Shown: piece by piece, positions 46,913 through 59,977 of the stretch | Numbering within the stretch: position 1 is the first letter of the stretch | How the letters are laid out: each line of letters opens with the position of its first letter | Assembly (NCBI GenBank): GCA_910589415.1 | Contig: OU342633.1 | Location: 43,592,210-43,656,209 of the forward strand | DNA: 64,000 nucleotides | Origin: Malachius bipustulatus | Taxonomy: Eukaryota; Arthropoda; Insecta; Coleoptera; Melyridae | Direction of reading: 5' to 3' | Notes under the pieces: model-generated | Database searches by the model: none | What the model was told of the DNA's origin: nothing | Seen by the model: the letters and a program-made list of their open reading frames with translations, nothing else | Made by a program: the position numbers and the translations under genes

Positions 46913-48701
46913 TAATTTTTATACAAAAAACACTAATTTTAGAACTTTTACTTTATAAAAAATAATTTTTGGAATTGGATCAAAATTTAACACTATAACC
47001 GGACAGATGTTGGCATTTGAAAGGAGATGACGTTTGACGTTTAAGCGCTACGTAACCACCAGCAATTAGATGACGTAATACCAAATGAAAGCTGTCAAAT
47101 CAGTCAGTATGATATCTAATTATAGCTCAAGCTTTCAAAAACTAAAAGCTCGTCCGCGCTGCACATGACGTCACTATGGTGATTGCAATTCAAGCGCTAA
47201 CCAAAGTTGAAAATATCTTAAGGTAGTATAGTTTGTGAATTGTAATAATTAAAAATGCTTAATATGATATTTTCTAATATCATATACATATATAATTACA
47301 TATGCTCACTTGTCGCACAACATAATCATTTTTGCCGTCAGACGGTCAGGTACTTAAGTCAAACTATTTAAAATTACTGCAACATCTACAAACGTCGTTA
47401 TTAGCAATTAAATCGCGGTTTGACGTTGTTATCAATGGCGAGTTTCATGTAGCAAGTAGTTTTCACCTGACTGACGTTACAGATTGCGCGCTGAAATAAT
47501 AATATTATGTTTGACTGTTCATAAATATATAGTTTTCAAGCTGATCTCCCGAACTCACGACAATTCAGTTGCAGCCAGTGATGTGTCTTTCTTTATGTGT
47601 AAAGAATTCATTCCTTACGTTTGATATAAATAATACGTATATAAGTATGTAAAGAATACGTAAAGAATGTAAAAAGACATAAAAAATGTAAATATTGGAA
47701 AATATAGGGTTATGTTAAATATTGTTTTGGTTTTGTTTTGTTACTTTTATAATAATAATTGTTGATATTATTTAGTGTTTATGTAAATTGGAATTCCACA
47801 CCGCACCGCACGATAGATTTATGGTTGGCAGAAGTAAAAACTTTTCATTGCTTACATTCTTTACATCATTCTTTAGATTATTTACAATATTATTTGACCT
47901 TAAAAAAGGTCATGTAAAGAATGAATTCTTTACCGATAAAGAATCGCGTAAAGAATAGAGGTATAAACGTCAAAATAAAATATTTCTTTGATTATAAATA
48001 ATTTATTTGGAGATTATTAAACCTAAAAACTGTTTCTAAAACTGTAAAAACACTTCTAAAAACTGTTTTGCGGATATATATTTTTTCCAGTCTTAATTTG
48101 TTGATTTAATATGTTTCCAGTTCCACACATTTGAGCATGCGCTTTCATAGTAGCTGCGAGTGATATTTAATCACCCACCAAGCAAACAAGCAACAAAAGG
48201 GGGGATTACTGAAACCATAGCAACAGTGGTTACCATGCACAACAAACATTTGTTTTAGTTATCATCCGCTAACTTGAAATATTATTCAAAAGGGAATAAA
48301 TATACCTACTATAATTTATAATAGCCACATAATACCAGCAGAAAAAAGTTTGGTAGTTTATGAGTTGATGATAATGGAAATGATTTCGGCTGCCAAAACG
48401 ATGAGCAACAAAAACTTAACTTTTTTTCTTCTAATAAAAGATTAAAATTCAAGTATTGATTTTTTACGCAGTTGAACCTAAATAAAAATAATCAATACCC
48501 TACCGTTATCCCACTTAAATTGTAAACGATAAGCGTTTATGTGGGTAGAATCAGATCAACAACGTCATTCTTATAAGCTTTGTTGTCATAATCTGGTCCA
48601 CTTTTCGTCAAACTAAATCGAACCGAAAATGAATACTGGAATATCATCGACCCATATCAGTTCTCCAACTAATCAGCTAAAAATTTCAGTGAAATTAAAG
48701 C
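46913..48701. promoter_or_regulatory. Intergenic region between divergent Sar1 and FAM149-like genes
   Basis: Sar1 reads left and the FAM149-like gene reads right, so both promoters and Sar1's 5' exon should lie here. TATA-like and AT-rich words are abundant, but none can be singled out. 'gtaaagaat' recurs around 47600-47680 and 47917-47957. Confidence 0.4.
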
Positions 48702-50278
48702 ATGTCTAAGAAGAAGAACCGTTGCGTCAAGACTTTACCTAAATCCGTGAGTAGCATTTCCGGTTTCCCACCACCAGACCCGCCTCCCGCACCAAAAATA
48801 GAAGACCCAAACGGCTATTTTGGAGAGAAAATCGCTTCCCCCTCGCCCTATTCGCAGTTTTATGATAAATTCTGGGACCCTTCAAATGGAGACAGCATTG
48901 ACAGTGTTATCAGTGGAATTAGGAACCTCGGGGGCGGGTACTCGAAGAGCTCTTCCAGCTCGGTGAGTTGGGGGGATGAATATGAGACTGAGAGTGCTAA
49001 TAAAATTCAGTGTGAATTGGAACTGATTGATAGAGTCTTGGATGGAGAAGAACCTGTACCTGATTATTACGACCAAGATGAATTTAAGGAATGGTTAAAT
49101 ACGTTTCCGGATGTACGGTGAGTGGTTTTTTCGTTATTGTTTATTTTTGTAATTAAAATAATTTCTGGTATATCTTTAAAACCAATATTTCGTCTTTTAA
49201 GCTGAAATTATAATATTGCGCGATCTAAATTAATTATTTAAAAATTGCGCGTGTCAAAAAAGCGCATGATTTTTAGCCCTTTTACATTATTTTAGGGCCA
49301 GCCTATTAAAAAATAAAATCACATGTATAGCGCATGCTCAGATAAATGTCAACACGTTGACGTTGACTTATCAACAAAGTAAACGCTGGATCGATCATCC
49401 TCACGACTGACATTGTTGACATTGTTGAGTATTGCAGCTTATTGTAACTCACTCAAATTTAAATATTTGGCGGTTTTTTTATGAAATTCAATTTCCTTTC
49501 CAGAATTTTCAAAAAACATCCACCATCGTCAGAATCGAGAACTATCAGCGAGAAAAGTGCCGATATTTCACTCAACTCAATCTATAGCATAAAAATCAAT
49601 CCAAGTACTGAAAAACCGCTCGGGGAATTAAGAATACCAGCGCAAAATCAACGGAAATCAATTCTCAAAAATTCTGCAAAAACTGCAACCGAAAACATAA
49701 ACATAACATACAAAGAAGAGCTCACTTACCAAAATACCCAAAAGAAATTGCCAATTAGAAATTTAAGCAGTAACACTAGAAATAACCGTAATAATTGCGG
49801 TTTGGACCTGAGCGATTATTTAAAGGTGTCTCCAGTTTTCGAACGAAGAGACCTACACAACTGGAAGAACGGAAACGACCAGTCCGTGAAGTCCTTGATA
49901 AATTCTTTTTCCAGCTCAGCGAAGTGGCTCAAGTCCGATTCTCCAGACTTCAACTCATTGCCGTTCTTAGCGGAAGAATTGTCCAAGAAAAGTGAACCCG
50001 ATAGAAGTCAACGGAGAAGCGGAAATTTCAAGAGGAAAAGCAGGGAGTCCATAGTCTTACCGCCCATCACGACGGGAAGAATGCTTGGTAAAGGGAACGG
50101 ATTTAGATCTGTTTCAGCGATTCCGAGGCAAAAGAGTCATTATTCGTCTCCTCTCAATTCAAGCAAAGCTCAGATAAGAACTTATCATCAAGCAGCGAAA
50201 GTTGAACCTGCGCTGAGCGTTAGACCGTCTTCGAGAATTCCAAGAATTTATAAAAGTTGGGATAGTGTGGACGGCTGA
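48702..50278 (+). CDS. FAM149 / DUF3719-like protein
   Basis: Two exons, 48702-49117 and 49504-50278, joined CG|A (Arg) in frame; intron 386 bp with donor GTGAGT and acceptor TTTCCAG. The product is 396 residues. Residues about 88-145 (VSWGDEYETESANKIQ..., ELELIDRVLDGEEP, EFKEWLNTFPDVRIFKK) look like the DUF3719 domain of the FAM149 family (acidic WxDEY start, EWxxxFP end), which spans the splice junction. The rest is low-complexity, Ser/Lys/Arg-rich, with SIVLPPI at about residue 325. Vertebrate FAM149B1 is a ciliary protein linked to Joubert syndrome (recalled), so a ciliary role is a hypothesis. AATAAA near 50325. The family call rests on pattern recognition only. Confidence 0.7.
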
Positions 50279-50339
50279 TTAAAAGGAATAATCCTTGAAT
50301 TATTTTCGTTTATTAAATTTTGTAATAAAAGTTTCACTG

Positions 50340-51676
50340 TTTGTTAGTTGTTTTATTTCTCAGTTCATTTCTTTAGTTTGTATAACTTTTTTCTTGGTTA
50401 TAGTGCGAACCAAAAACAAAATTTGAAACATAGCGTTTAAATGTGTCAAAAACTTTATTTACAAAATTAGGCTCCGTCCTGTTGGACCAAAGTATGCCGA
50501 TTGATTTTCATTTGGATTGTCATCAGCAGGAATGTTATTGGAATAAAAAAATGGATCAAAATATTTATAGATTTACAGATACACCGGGGGTCCCGTTAAG
50601 GTAACGTGGGACCTGGAGCCTGATTTTCTTAATTTGATTTTACTTTATTTTATGTCTTAAAAAAATGTTTTGATGCTCTGGGAACAATAGCTGCCAAGAT
50701 ATATGGCCGGTGATCAACCTTAAAAGGACACGCAGTGTAGATGACAATAAGTCTATTCTTATTATCCCACTTCTGATTTTGTTCGAAACTTCATTGAACC
50801 AATTGTAAAATAAAACGAAAATTTATTTCAAATAGAGCTTATTTTATTTTCGAATTTCGCACATATTATGTACAATTTGAATCTTTATTTAACAATTATT
50901 TATATAACATCAACAATTACATTTTTAATTGCTCAGTGCAACATACATTTGTTGAATTTTTTTCTTTTATTTAGAGCACATAATTTTATATATTTTTAGG
51001 TATCACTGTTATGTAGAAAATGGTATTAAAATATCTAAAAAAGCCTTAGGTAATACCTGGGTAGCAGATATCAGATTATGCTTTATATTATATTATAATC
51101 CATATACCTAATACTTGAATATTACTTAATATTAATTAATATGAATGATTTTTAATGAACTCTTTTACTATATCTGATAACAATCTGAAACAAAACTGAT
51201 TGTTCAAGCGTTAGTTATAAAATCCTGCATAATAAGTTATAAAAACGATGAACAAAGTTGAGAAGAATGTTTCAATTATTATCATTGACCACAACAGAAA
51301 CTTTACTTTTCTGATACCTAATTTATCAAGTTTAATAAATTTCATGATTTTAATAATTTAATAATTTGCATACCTAATGGAAATTTTAGTTTTATTTGAT
51401 AAAATTGATTAAAAAAAAAATTGATAAAATCAGTTCTTGACAGTTCACTATTTGAATGGACAAAAATTGCCTTACTATATGCACAAGATACGAAGATCAA
51501 TAATCAATAAATAATAAAAAAAGAAGAAAAACAATGACAACTAATTTGTCAATGTCATTTGTTGACGCTGGTGATAAAATCATTAAGGTGCGTTCTGAAA
51601 AATCTAGAACTCTACTGATGTAACGTATTTATGATTATTCGTGATGCGCACAACCCTAAATTATTTACTCAGGTAT
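50340..51676. other. Intergenic, no gene seen
   Basis: AT-rich with short ORFs only; no convincing repeat. Confidence 0.5.
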
Positions 51677-52755
51677 ACAGGGTCAACCTTTGGGAGCTGA
51701 TACCATTTATATAGGCTAAACTGTCAGTTTGACAGTTCCCATTTTTTGTGTATCTGTGTTTTAGGAAAAACTCAACATTTTAAAAACATTTTCAGCACAA
51801 CACCACTTCCGGTTATACCGGAAGTGGACACGAACTTCGTTATTTTAAATGGTTTTTTTATGGATTCATGTTCCTCATCAAAAATTAAGTGACTTTAGTA
51901 ATACAACATAATATCGATCTTCACTTGTTTTTGAGTTGTTTGGATTTTTATGAATTTTTTGACACTTGCAGAGTCTCACTAAAACCGTGTTATCTACGAA
52001 ACTGTATGACATAAACTGATGAAATAAATTTTAGTTCACTAAAAAATTAACAAGTTATCACACAAAATTCGAGAAATTGGAAGAAACGAGCAAAAAATGA
52101 TTGAAAATTACTTTTGAAATTTCGAATTTTACAACTAAAAAAAAATCATTTTTTCAAATAGCATTACTTATTTGAAAAATGAAAAAATATCATTCCCTTG
52201 AAAAAAAACTAAATAAAATCGATGTGCATGATAAGGGAATGATATTTTTTCATTTTTCAAATAAGTAATGCTATTTGAATAAATGATTTTTTTTTTAGTT
52301 GTAAAATTCGAAATTTCAAAAGTAATTTTCAATCACTTTTTGCGCGTTTCTTCTGATTTCTCGAATTTTGTGTCATAACTTGTTAATTTTTTAGTGAACT
52401 AAAATTTATTTCATCAATTTATGTCATACAGTTTCGTAGATAACACGGTTTTAGTGAGACTCTGAAAGTGTCAAAAAATTCATAAAAGTCGAAATAACTG
52501 AAAAACAATTGAAGATCGATATTATGTTGTATTACTAAAGTCACTTAATTTTTGATGAGGAACATGAATCCACAAAAAAACATTTAAAATAACGAAGTTC
52601 GTGTCCACTTCCGGTATAACCGGAAGTGGTGTTGTGCTGAAAATATTTTTAAAATGTTGAGTTTTTCCTAAAACACAGATACACAAAAAATGGGAACTGT
52701 CAAACTGACAGTTTAGCCTATATAAATGGTATCAGCTTCCAAAGGTTGACCCTGT
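51677..52755. mobile_element. 1,079-bp fold-back with 523-bp arms
   Basis: The left arm 51677-52199 and right arm 52233-52755 are equal in length and nearly perfect reverse complements around a 33-bp spacer. The ends are ACAGGGTCAACCTTTGGGAG and its near-complement (CTTCCAAAGGTTGACCCTGT). Each arm also contains a smaller palindrome around CACTTCCGGTTATACCGGAA (51804 and mirrored near 52605). Non-coding; it shares the ACAGGGT end with several other elements here. Confidence 0.92.
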
Positions 52756-55700
52756 ATTTTAGAATCTACTAAAACTTAATAACTTATTGTATCTGCCAAA
52801 ATTCCTAAAACACATACAGCATAGGGAACTAATAAGACAAACTAAAAATTCCATTGTGGTATTTAAAAATCTACAGTTTCCCCAGTCATTACAAGATAGT
52901 AGTGAGCAGCAAAAAGACTGACTGTAGGCCAGGGAAGAGTGCGATGCGACAGTGGCTTATTTGAAGCTAAACACCGGCGCACGCTCTTAGACTCATATAT
53001 GCGAGTAGGAAATCTTTCAAAGGAGAGAATACCTACATAATAAGTGGCAATAATCCGCCAGGTTAAAAAAAAAAGAATATAAAACGCGTCCCAGTTTTTT
53101 TTCCAATTAGGATTAGGATTTGTATGTCGATTTACCTACCTATACGTTACAAAAGTCATTACCTACTGTCTGTGTTTTTTATGCTCTTTTTTATAATAAA
53201 TTATTTACGTGTTTAAATTGAAACATTCTAGTCCTGATCTCGATTCTAAAAAATGAGAAAATGAGGAAAATTTAGCAAGACACATGCGAGATTGTAACTA
53301 TTCGAGGATTATAAATCTTATCAATGTATGAACGATTATAAAATTCTCGATCCGAGCAGAGATGGGACCTAACAGTGCAGGAAACATTGAAAACTTATAT
53401 TACTTCCTAACAAAGCACTTATGTTTACCTATAATTTTCAAAAAGATTTTGGTGTATTTACTTATCTTAGTCACGATATATTGCCAAATAAGATAAAATT
53501 GTACCTATCACTAAAAATCAACAATACTATTATTATACTTACTCTCATTATACAATCGTGTACTCGTATAAATCAGAAAATCTCTAACAACTAATTATTT
53601 ACAATATCACAATTTAAATATTTGTAATGTACACGTCATATATCTTACAATTCCTATTATATTATAATATACTTTAATAATTTTTCTTTATATAAAAACA
53701 TCTCAAACAAACAATATCCTTCTAGTAATGAATGATTGTGACAGTTTCAGTTCATTAAGATGCGATCAAGGGCCGAAAATAATTATTATTGTTATAATTT
53801 GAGGATGAAACTAGACAGGGATCTAGAGCCGGATTTTTCTGATACCATATTATTATAAGTAACAAGTCTTTATAGTTTTGTTAGAGCTAGATATTCAAAA
53901 GCAAGTTTTGAAGCGAAAAATTTTTAATGAAAATTAAGGGGTTAACTACACAGACATTTTGAACCAAACTTCAACCTGAAGATACGTGAAGTTACCCCAA
54001 ACAAGTAGTTTATCAAAAATTTCAACTCGAACGAAATTTTAGCAGGAAAACAAAAAAAGATTAATAAATATTTCTTCCTTAGATAACAGTAAATGAAAAA
54101 TCAGGGCTCTGGATCCAGGCTGTATCAATCCACTGCACCCCATTTATGACTTTTAGTAAAGAATTATCAGATAGTCATGTCACAATAATTTATATAACAA
54201 TATTTATATACGAGTTGTCCTAAAAATTTTGCATCCTTAATTGTGAAGTTGCCACAAAAAATAAATTCATGTGAACATGTTCTGGTTATAAATTTATTAT
54301 ATAAAGCGCATTTGTATCCATTTCACTCGCTTATCGTGGTTTTATGGTAGGTAATAAAATAATCATAGTACCTTTTCACACAGTGATGCATAACTTTTGT
54401 TACATCCAGTATATAAGAAAAATGATTTATCGATAACAACAAATAATATACCCATCTCTGTATGTATATAAATATTCTAACAGTAATTCTAAACATTTAC
54501 ACCATATAAAAAGCACCGCATTCATTCATTTTACTAAAAAAATTTCACTGTCATTTCACATTTGCTATTAAAACAAATTTAATAAATTGTCCATTGTAAC
54601 ATTGAATAGTCGATGTAGCAGCATAAATTATAGGCAATTTATGCACACACAGTCATTATTAAGCACTATGCATTTTTAGTAATTAGCACATGGAACAATC
54701 AATAATTACTATAATTTAATTATTTATAATAATTATTACAAATTATTCCATGATAGCAACTATAGCAATAATTACTTTCTTTGTGTATGTATGTATGTAG
54801 GTATATGTATAAGTGTAGCAAAGAGTAGTAATGATATAAATTTATTAAATTTATACATTGCTACCCTTTGGTTTATTATACGTACGAATAGTTAGGAGAT
54901 TGATGTCTTCTTGTATTATACTCGCATCATGAACTTTCACCCATTAATTATTTAACGCATTGTTAAATAATTAACGAACCAGTCATAGTTATATAATTAA
55001 TTTAATCTTGCAACGCCCTTACGTTAGTATAAAAACACCCACTTAAGAAAACATTGAATCGAAAACATCAAGTTAGGTTTTGTTAGATTAAAGATGTGAA
55101 AAACGCACCCAACCTTCTACCACTTCCAACTACTTATAAATACTTGCCTCATCAGTGCTGGCGCAGTAGGTAGGTATAAGGTAGTTGAAAATAATAAACA
55201 ATCGGGCAAATAATGTTATAACCTCCGCAATAGTGACAAACCATAGAGGAGAAACAACAAACAGCAAACAACAAATCACAGGGAGTGCACCACATTTAAA
55301 GCACTTATTTTGAAAGCCTGAGCGGATTGAAAGAATATTTTGGTTTTACAGCTCATAAACAATTTGCGCAAACATAATCTTTTTTTATTAATTATTATTA
55401 ATTTAATTAAAATTTTTAGAGAAAAAGTCATATCCCACTTCTGATATTTTTCGAATCTATTAATTCATTCTTTTTAATTTTTTTTACAATAATTAGAAGG
55501 TTCTTTTGATTTCGGATTTATGTTTTTATGCGCCTCAGGGACATTTTGTGGAAGAATGATGAACAATTTTAATTTTTTTGATCTCAAAAATTCTTGTTCA
55601 TTAGCTGTGAATCCAAAATTCTTATATAACTTCAGCTGATTTTTTTGACAGGTAAAGTATTAATTCCAAACTCAATATTTTGTTTATTAAAAATATTTAT

Positions 55701-56429
55701 TAATTTTATATTGCGTGTGAAAATCCAGTTACATAATATAACAATATGTATGTTGTTTAAAATGATTTGAGATGTTGGTATGTAAGCATTTTTAAATCTT
55801 TAGGCCCCTTTTGTAGATTTTTCTCTTTGTTATTTGTATTTATAGTTGCTTGCTTATTTTTTTTTTTGTTATAATTAAGTAAGCCTGAATTTACTAGAAG
55901 CAGGCACAAAAATCAGGCAATTTTTCGCCAAATATACAGGTAGGTATTAGGACAGGTACATTATATAATATATAGATAAATTCAAAATATATATAATATG
56001 TATATATACACGATAAATGATATGATATTGCATAAATAATTGCATCGTTTTTCAATAGGAAATATTGTTCTACTCTATAATTATTAATTGACCTATTATG
56101 CACGGTGGTTATAGCATTTAGGGATAAAGATAAAACACACAACAATCATTATTTATATAAATTTACAAGACGTAATATTGGATAATACTCCAAATACTGA
56201 AAGAAGAGGTAAATGAAAAAAAGAACGAAATGAAACTTATCTACATAAGTAATAAAAGTCACACAACGTGTTATAAAAAGGGATAAAACGAAGATAAACG
56301 TCATAACACATCGCATATTTGTATAAATAATTAAGGGTAGAAAATGGGTTTGGAATGGTGGGTAAATGGGTCCCCGATCCTTTAGATGTAAGAATAGGGA
56401 CCATCTGTAAGAGCGCTACAAAGCAATAG
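52756..56429. other. AT-rich region downstream of slowpoke; possible long 3' UTR
   Basis: No protein-coding exon recognised. As slowpoke ends at 56430 on the minus strand, part of this stretch may be its 3' UTR; neuronal channel genes often have long ones. Several AATAAA and TTTATT words occur, so the end cannot be placed. Confidence 0.4.
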
Positions 56430-59400
56430 TCAGGAATTGTCGTCTTTATTAGTTCCTCCTCCCCCAGTTCCACTGCCTTGGCCGGTACGCCCTTTCACTT
56501 GCTTGTATTCCAGACCAGGATCGAATTGCATTAGAACAAATACCTGCGAACGGGAAAGGAAATTTTATTTTCACAATAATTACCCAAACTGTAATTGATC
56601 TAGCCCCATTCCTATTTTATAAGGTGCTAAAACGCATAATGAATTTTTTACTCTGGGCTAAATTTATCTGAGAATAACAAAAAAACAATTTTCCGCACCC
56701 TTTGCTTCAAGGTTGAACCTTCGAGCCAGGGTTGCGTCAGCCCTGGTTGTCGATCACCTTTCTTAAAAAAGTCCCCTCCCCCATGAAAAATTTATTTTCG
56801 CAAAAGTCAATTTTATACCCCTTTTAGAGGTGGAATCAAGGGGTGGGGATGTTTGGGGGGAGAGGGGGGCGAACCGATTCCAGTATTGTCAAATTGACTG
56901 ACGACAACTGAAATTAAAGTTTCGAATTTTTAAAACCATCATCAGAGTTGTAAACAAAAAGCTAAATTATAGGAGAACCAGATTTACTTGGTGTCTGTAC
57001 TTCTTCTATTTCTGTACACAAATGTGGCATTAAACACAACAAACAAAAATACAACCCCCACCATGAATAACATGAAAACTAGTTACTGGCGCTATAATTT
57101 TTTCCCTTACTATTTTTATGAAAAGAAGTCTTCTCCTCCCTCATGCTTGTACAAGTGCTCCTATCAATTTCTCATCGGACTTAGTCTTGTTATTACTACA
57201 TTTCAGAATAAAAGTAAATATTTTTTTGAAATGAAATTGCCACGAACCTGGTCAGTTGGAAGTAGCAAAAAATCATCAGGTGGATTTGTGATGACATATC
57301 TTTTACTGCTGGCATCACAAGAGGAGCTCGTGTCTCTAAATCGATACAACCCGATGCACAGCATCCCGAATTGTTTTAGAGCGGCCACGAACAGGTCGCC
57401 GTACTTCCCAGTTTCTCCGAAATGAGCTAAGGGACCATCGAACAACGATATTTGACCCACTCGGCATCTGTCTCTGTTCGCTAAGCTTTCATTTGTACTG
57501 AAAAAACAAAAACAAAATTAGCAATTCCAGCTCCATGATAAAACAACAATCACACCTACCTGTAACCTCCTCTAAGTCCGGCACCTTCAGCGAGAATTAA
57601 TTCTAATTCGGGAGTAGCACCGCCGGTTATCAATGAACGAATCAGAGTTAAGGCATTTTGATTGAAGTATGTCTAGAAATGAAACTTCTAAAGTAATGAA
57701 ATGATTCCCTTATTCGGGATACTCACAGTAGACATTAGAGAGTCCAGAACACTTACAGCGAAAGCTGTACCGCAAGCGAAAGGCTGCGTAAGGTACAGCT
57801 CGGTATCAGGATCATCATCATCATCCTGATCCAAGAATTGAACATTGCTGTCATTCACCAGTTCTAAAGAAAACAATAATCAATCGCTCATCATGAAAGA
57901 AACAGCAGGAAATCTCACCAGTGATCATGGGTACGTTGGCTCCATAGACGGACCCTCTTCTTTGCAGAATGATGGGACTGCCTACAGGTGTTCCCCCTTC
58001 CCCATTTGCCTGACTGAGGACGCCTATCGTGTCGTCGAAGGTCATAGCTTTTATGTTAAGGGATGCTAGAATCGCTTCCTTATCTGCTAGAGTAGGATCA
58101 TCATTGCTTGGCACTTTAGCTGATAATATGCAGCACATATCACATAGATTTACGTTCACAGCTCGAAGGTCAGCTCTACTCAACGGTGAGCCCTGAAATT
58201 TTTACTCGTTTAGTTGTATAAATATGCCAAATATTAGGGGATAAATAACTACTTACATTTAGGACTGATATTTTGGGTAGATTTTGTAACATTTTCCATT
58301 CTCTTCTAATATAGTCTACAGAACCCACTATCACAACGTGTTTGAGCTCGTGATAGTGAAAGTTACTAGCTCTCAACGGCATTACTAAATTCCTCAACCC
58401 TATCAGCGGCGAATCTGGATCGGCGAACAAACAGACCACCACATGCCCGTTCAAGACTGTCATAGCTGCTTGATTGCGGTCCTAAAACAAAATTCAGTTA
58501 ATTCCCGGAACCTCTCGAGGGAGAATTTGCTACCAGAATGCACTCCTCCAAGTTTCTGGCAGGTCCCCAGTGAAACATTCCCGTACTGTCGTATTTCATT
58601 TCAGTCTTCTCAAAGTCGAAATCTTTCGCTTGATCATCGGCTAAACCAACAGGCAAGGCAACTCCGTTATTGTTTTGGTTGGTCCCACCACTGCTTCTGC
58701 TGGTTGGCCTGTAAGGGGATCATCGTTAGACTTGTCCCTGTAGTTATAGTAGCTGCGGGTAGGTACAAACTTGCAAAAGCCTCTGCTACGAGAAACAATT
58801 ACAAAACTTCGAGCTACAAAGGAGGGGGTTCCATGGGTAAAAAATAATTTAATGTCCAAACGGGTCAAAAAGCATCAACACTATGGTGAAGTTTGGAGAC
58901 AATTGTACATTTGTAGACACTATTTAAAAAAAAATAAAATAAACCAAAATACATGCTGGGACTTTTAAAAATTCAAAATGTAATTTTGGGCGCCTCTTCT
59001 ATTGAATCTACGTAATGATTTCATTAACAGGAGAAATACGTGGGCTTTTTTCATGCCACAAATCAATGAAAATAAACTACTTACAAAAGGAAAATGATTA
59101 AACACCTATAAGAAATTAAATGACGAAATACTCAAGCCGAGTTTACAAATTACACAAATCATGCAACATAAAGAATGTCTTCATAATTATTTTGCAGCCC
59201 AAGGAAAACCAAATTTATCTGACAAAGGGTAAGAAAATTTCCATGACCATAACAAATGGAACTCCAAGCTCCAAGAAAAAAATTGATGGCTTTAAATTTA
59301 TTTTTGTTCCAAGGATACAATCCTAGACCTGTGTTACGGACACTTACGCTTGTCAGTGTCGGTAATGCAGGTCCCCTATACAATCCATTTACAATAGTAA

Positions 59401-59605
59401 AATTGAGGCTTAAAATGATTGGTTTTCCATGGGAAAGCTTGTAAAAGTATTAGTTACATTAACATTTAAGACATCTTGTAAGATAAGACAAGCAATAGCA
59501 GGCAAGAATAGAAAAGGTAAGTATTAGGCTAAAGCGTACATGAGTTTTTTGACTTCATAGGCAAGATGGTAGCCGGCATAATTGGTAGAATCCTGTTCAG
59601 GTGGT
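56430..59605 (-). CDS. slo: Slowpoke calcium-activated K+ channel (BK), C-terminal exons
   Basis: Large-conductance Ca2+- and voltage-gated K+ channel alpha subunit; this part is the cytoplasmic RCK2 half of the gating ring. Eight coding exons in transcript order: 59605-59540, 58708-58534, 58481-58257, 58192-57919, 57863-57727, 57672-57560, 57497-57248 and 56543-56430 (TGA). They join in frame to about 450 residues. Landmarks: [73 protein letters not shown], the calcium bowl [46 protein letters not shown] and [15 protein letters not shown]. Introns run from 52 to 831 bp. The donors after LEECIL (GTAGCA) and KKLM (GTACGC) are weak, common at regulated slo splice sites. Pore exons must lie upstream, beyond 59605. 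Confidence 0.95.
56544..57247 (-). other. slo: Last slowpoke intron
   Basis: 704 bp. Contains a 145-codon ORF on the opposite strand whose right half is only the complement of the neighbouring slo exon. No alternative terminal exon could be recognised. Confidence 0.5.
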
Positions 59606-59977
59606 CTGGAAACAGCACACAGCAGATAGCACACAACATATCAAACAATAATTGAACGAAATTACAAATATTCTGTCCGAGAGCTACCGCGCAGTAGCGA
59701 CCAGCTGGCCACGCGGCCACTTGTTTACCTAAACTTCCCAGTGCCAAAATTAATTTCATTACTTCTTCATTGATATTAACGTGACTACTGCACCTCTGTG
59801 ACTCCACCTTGGCCAGGTCGCTAGTGCGTGAAAGCTCTAATAATACTGTCAATTTATTTATTGTTTAGCTTGTCAAAATTAAATTTACCTGACGTTTTTA
59901 TTATTATTAAAAAATAAATAAATTTGTTCTTGCTATGCTGCCTATTCTCCAAGTACTAGTGCTAGTGCTAGTAACTT

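Noticed and set aside
49481..49503. In-frame ATG at 49481 as start of a separate 265-codon gene
   Set aside because: It overlaps the pyrimidine tract and AG acceptor of the intron 49118-49503. The upstream exon joins in frame at 49504, so the ATG is most likely intronic.
56988..57425. 145-codon plus-strand ORF
   Set aside because: Its second half is the complement of a slowpoke exon and its first half is intron.
58443..58847. 134-codon plus-strand ORF
   Set aside because: Shadow of slowpoke exons on the other strand.
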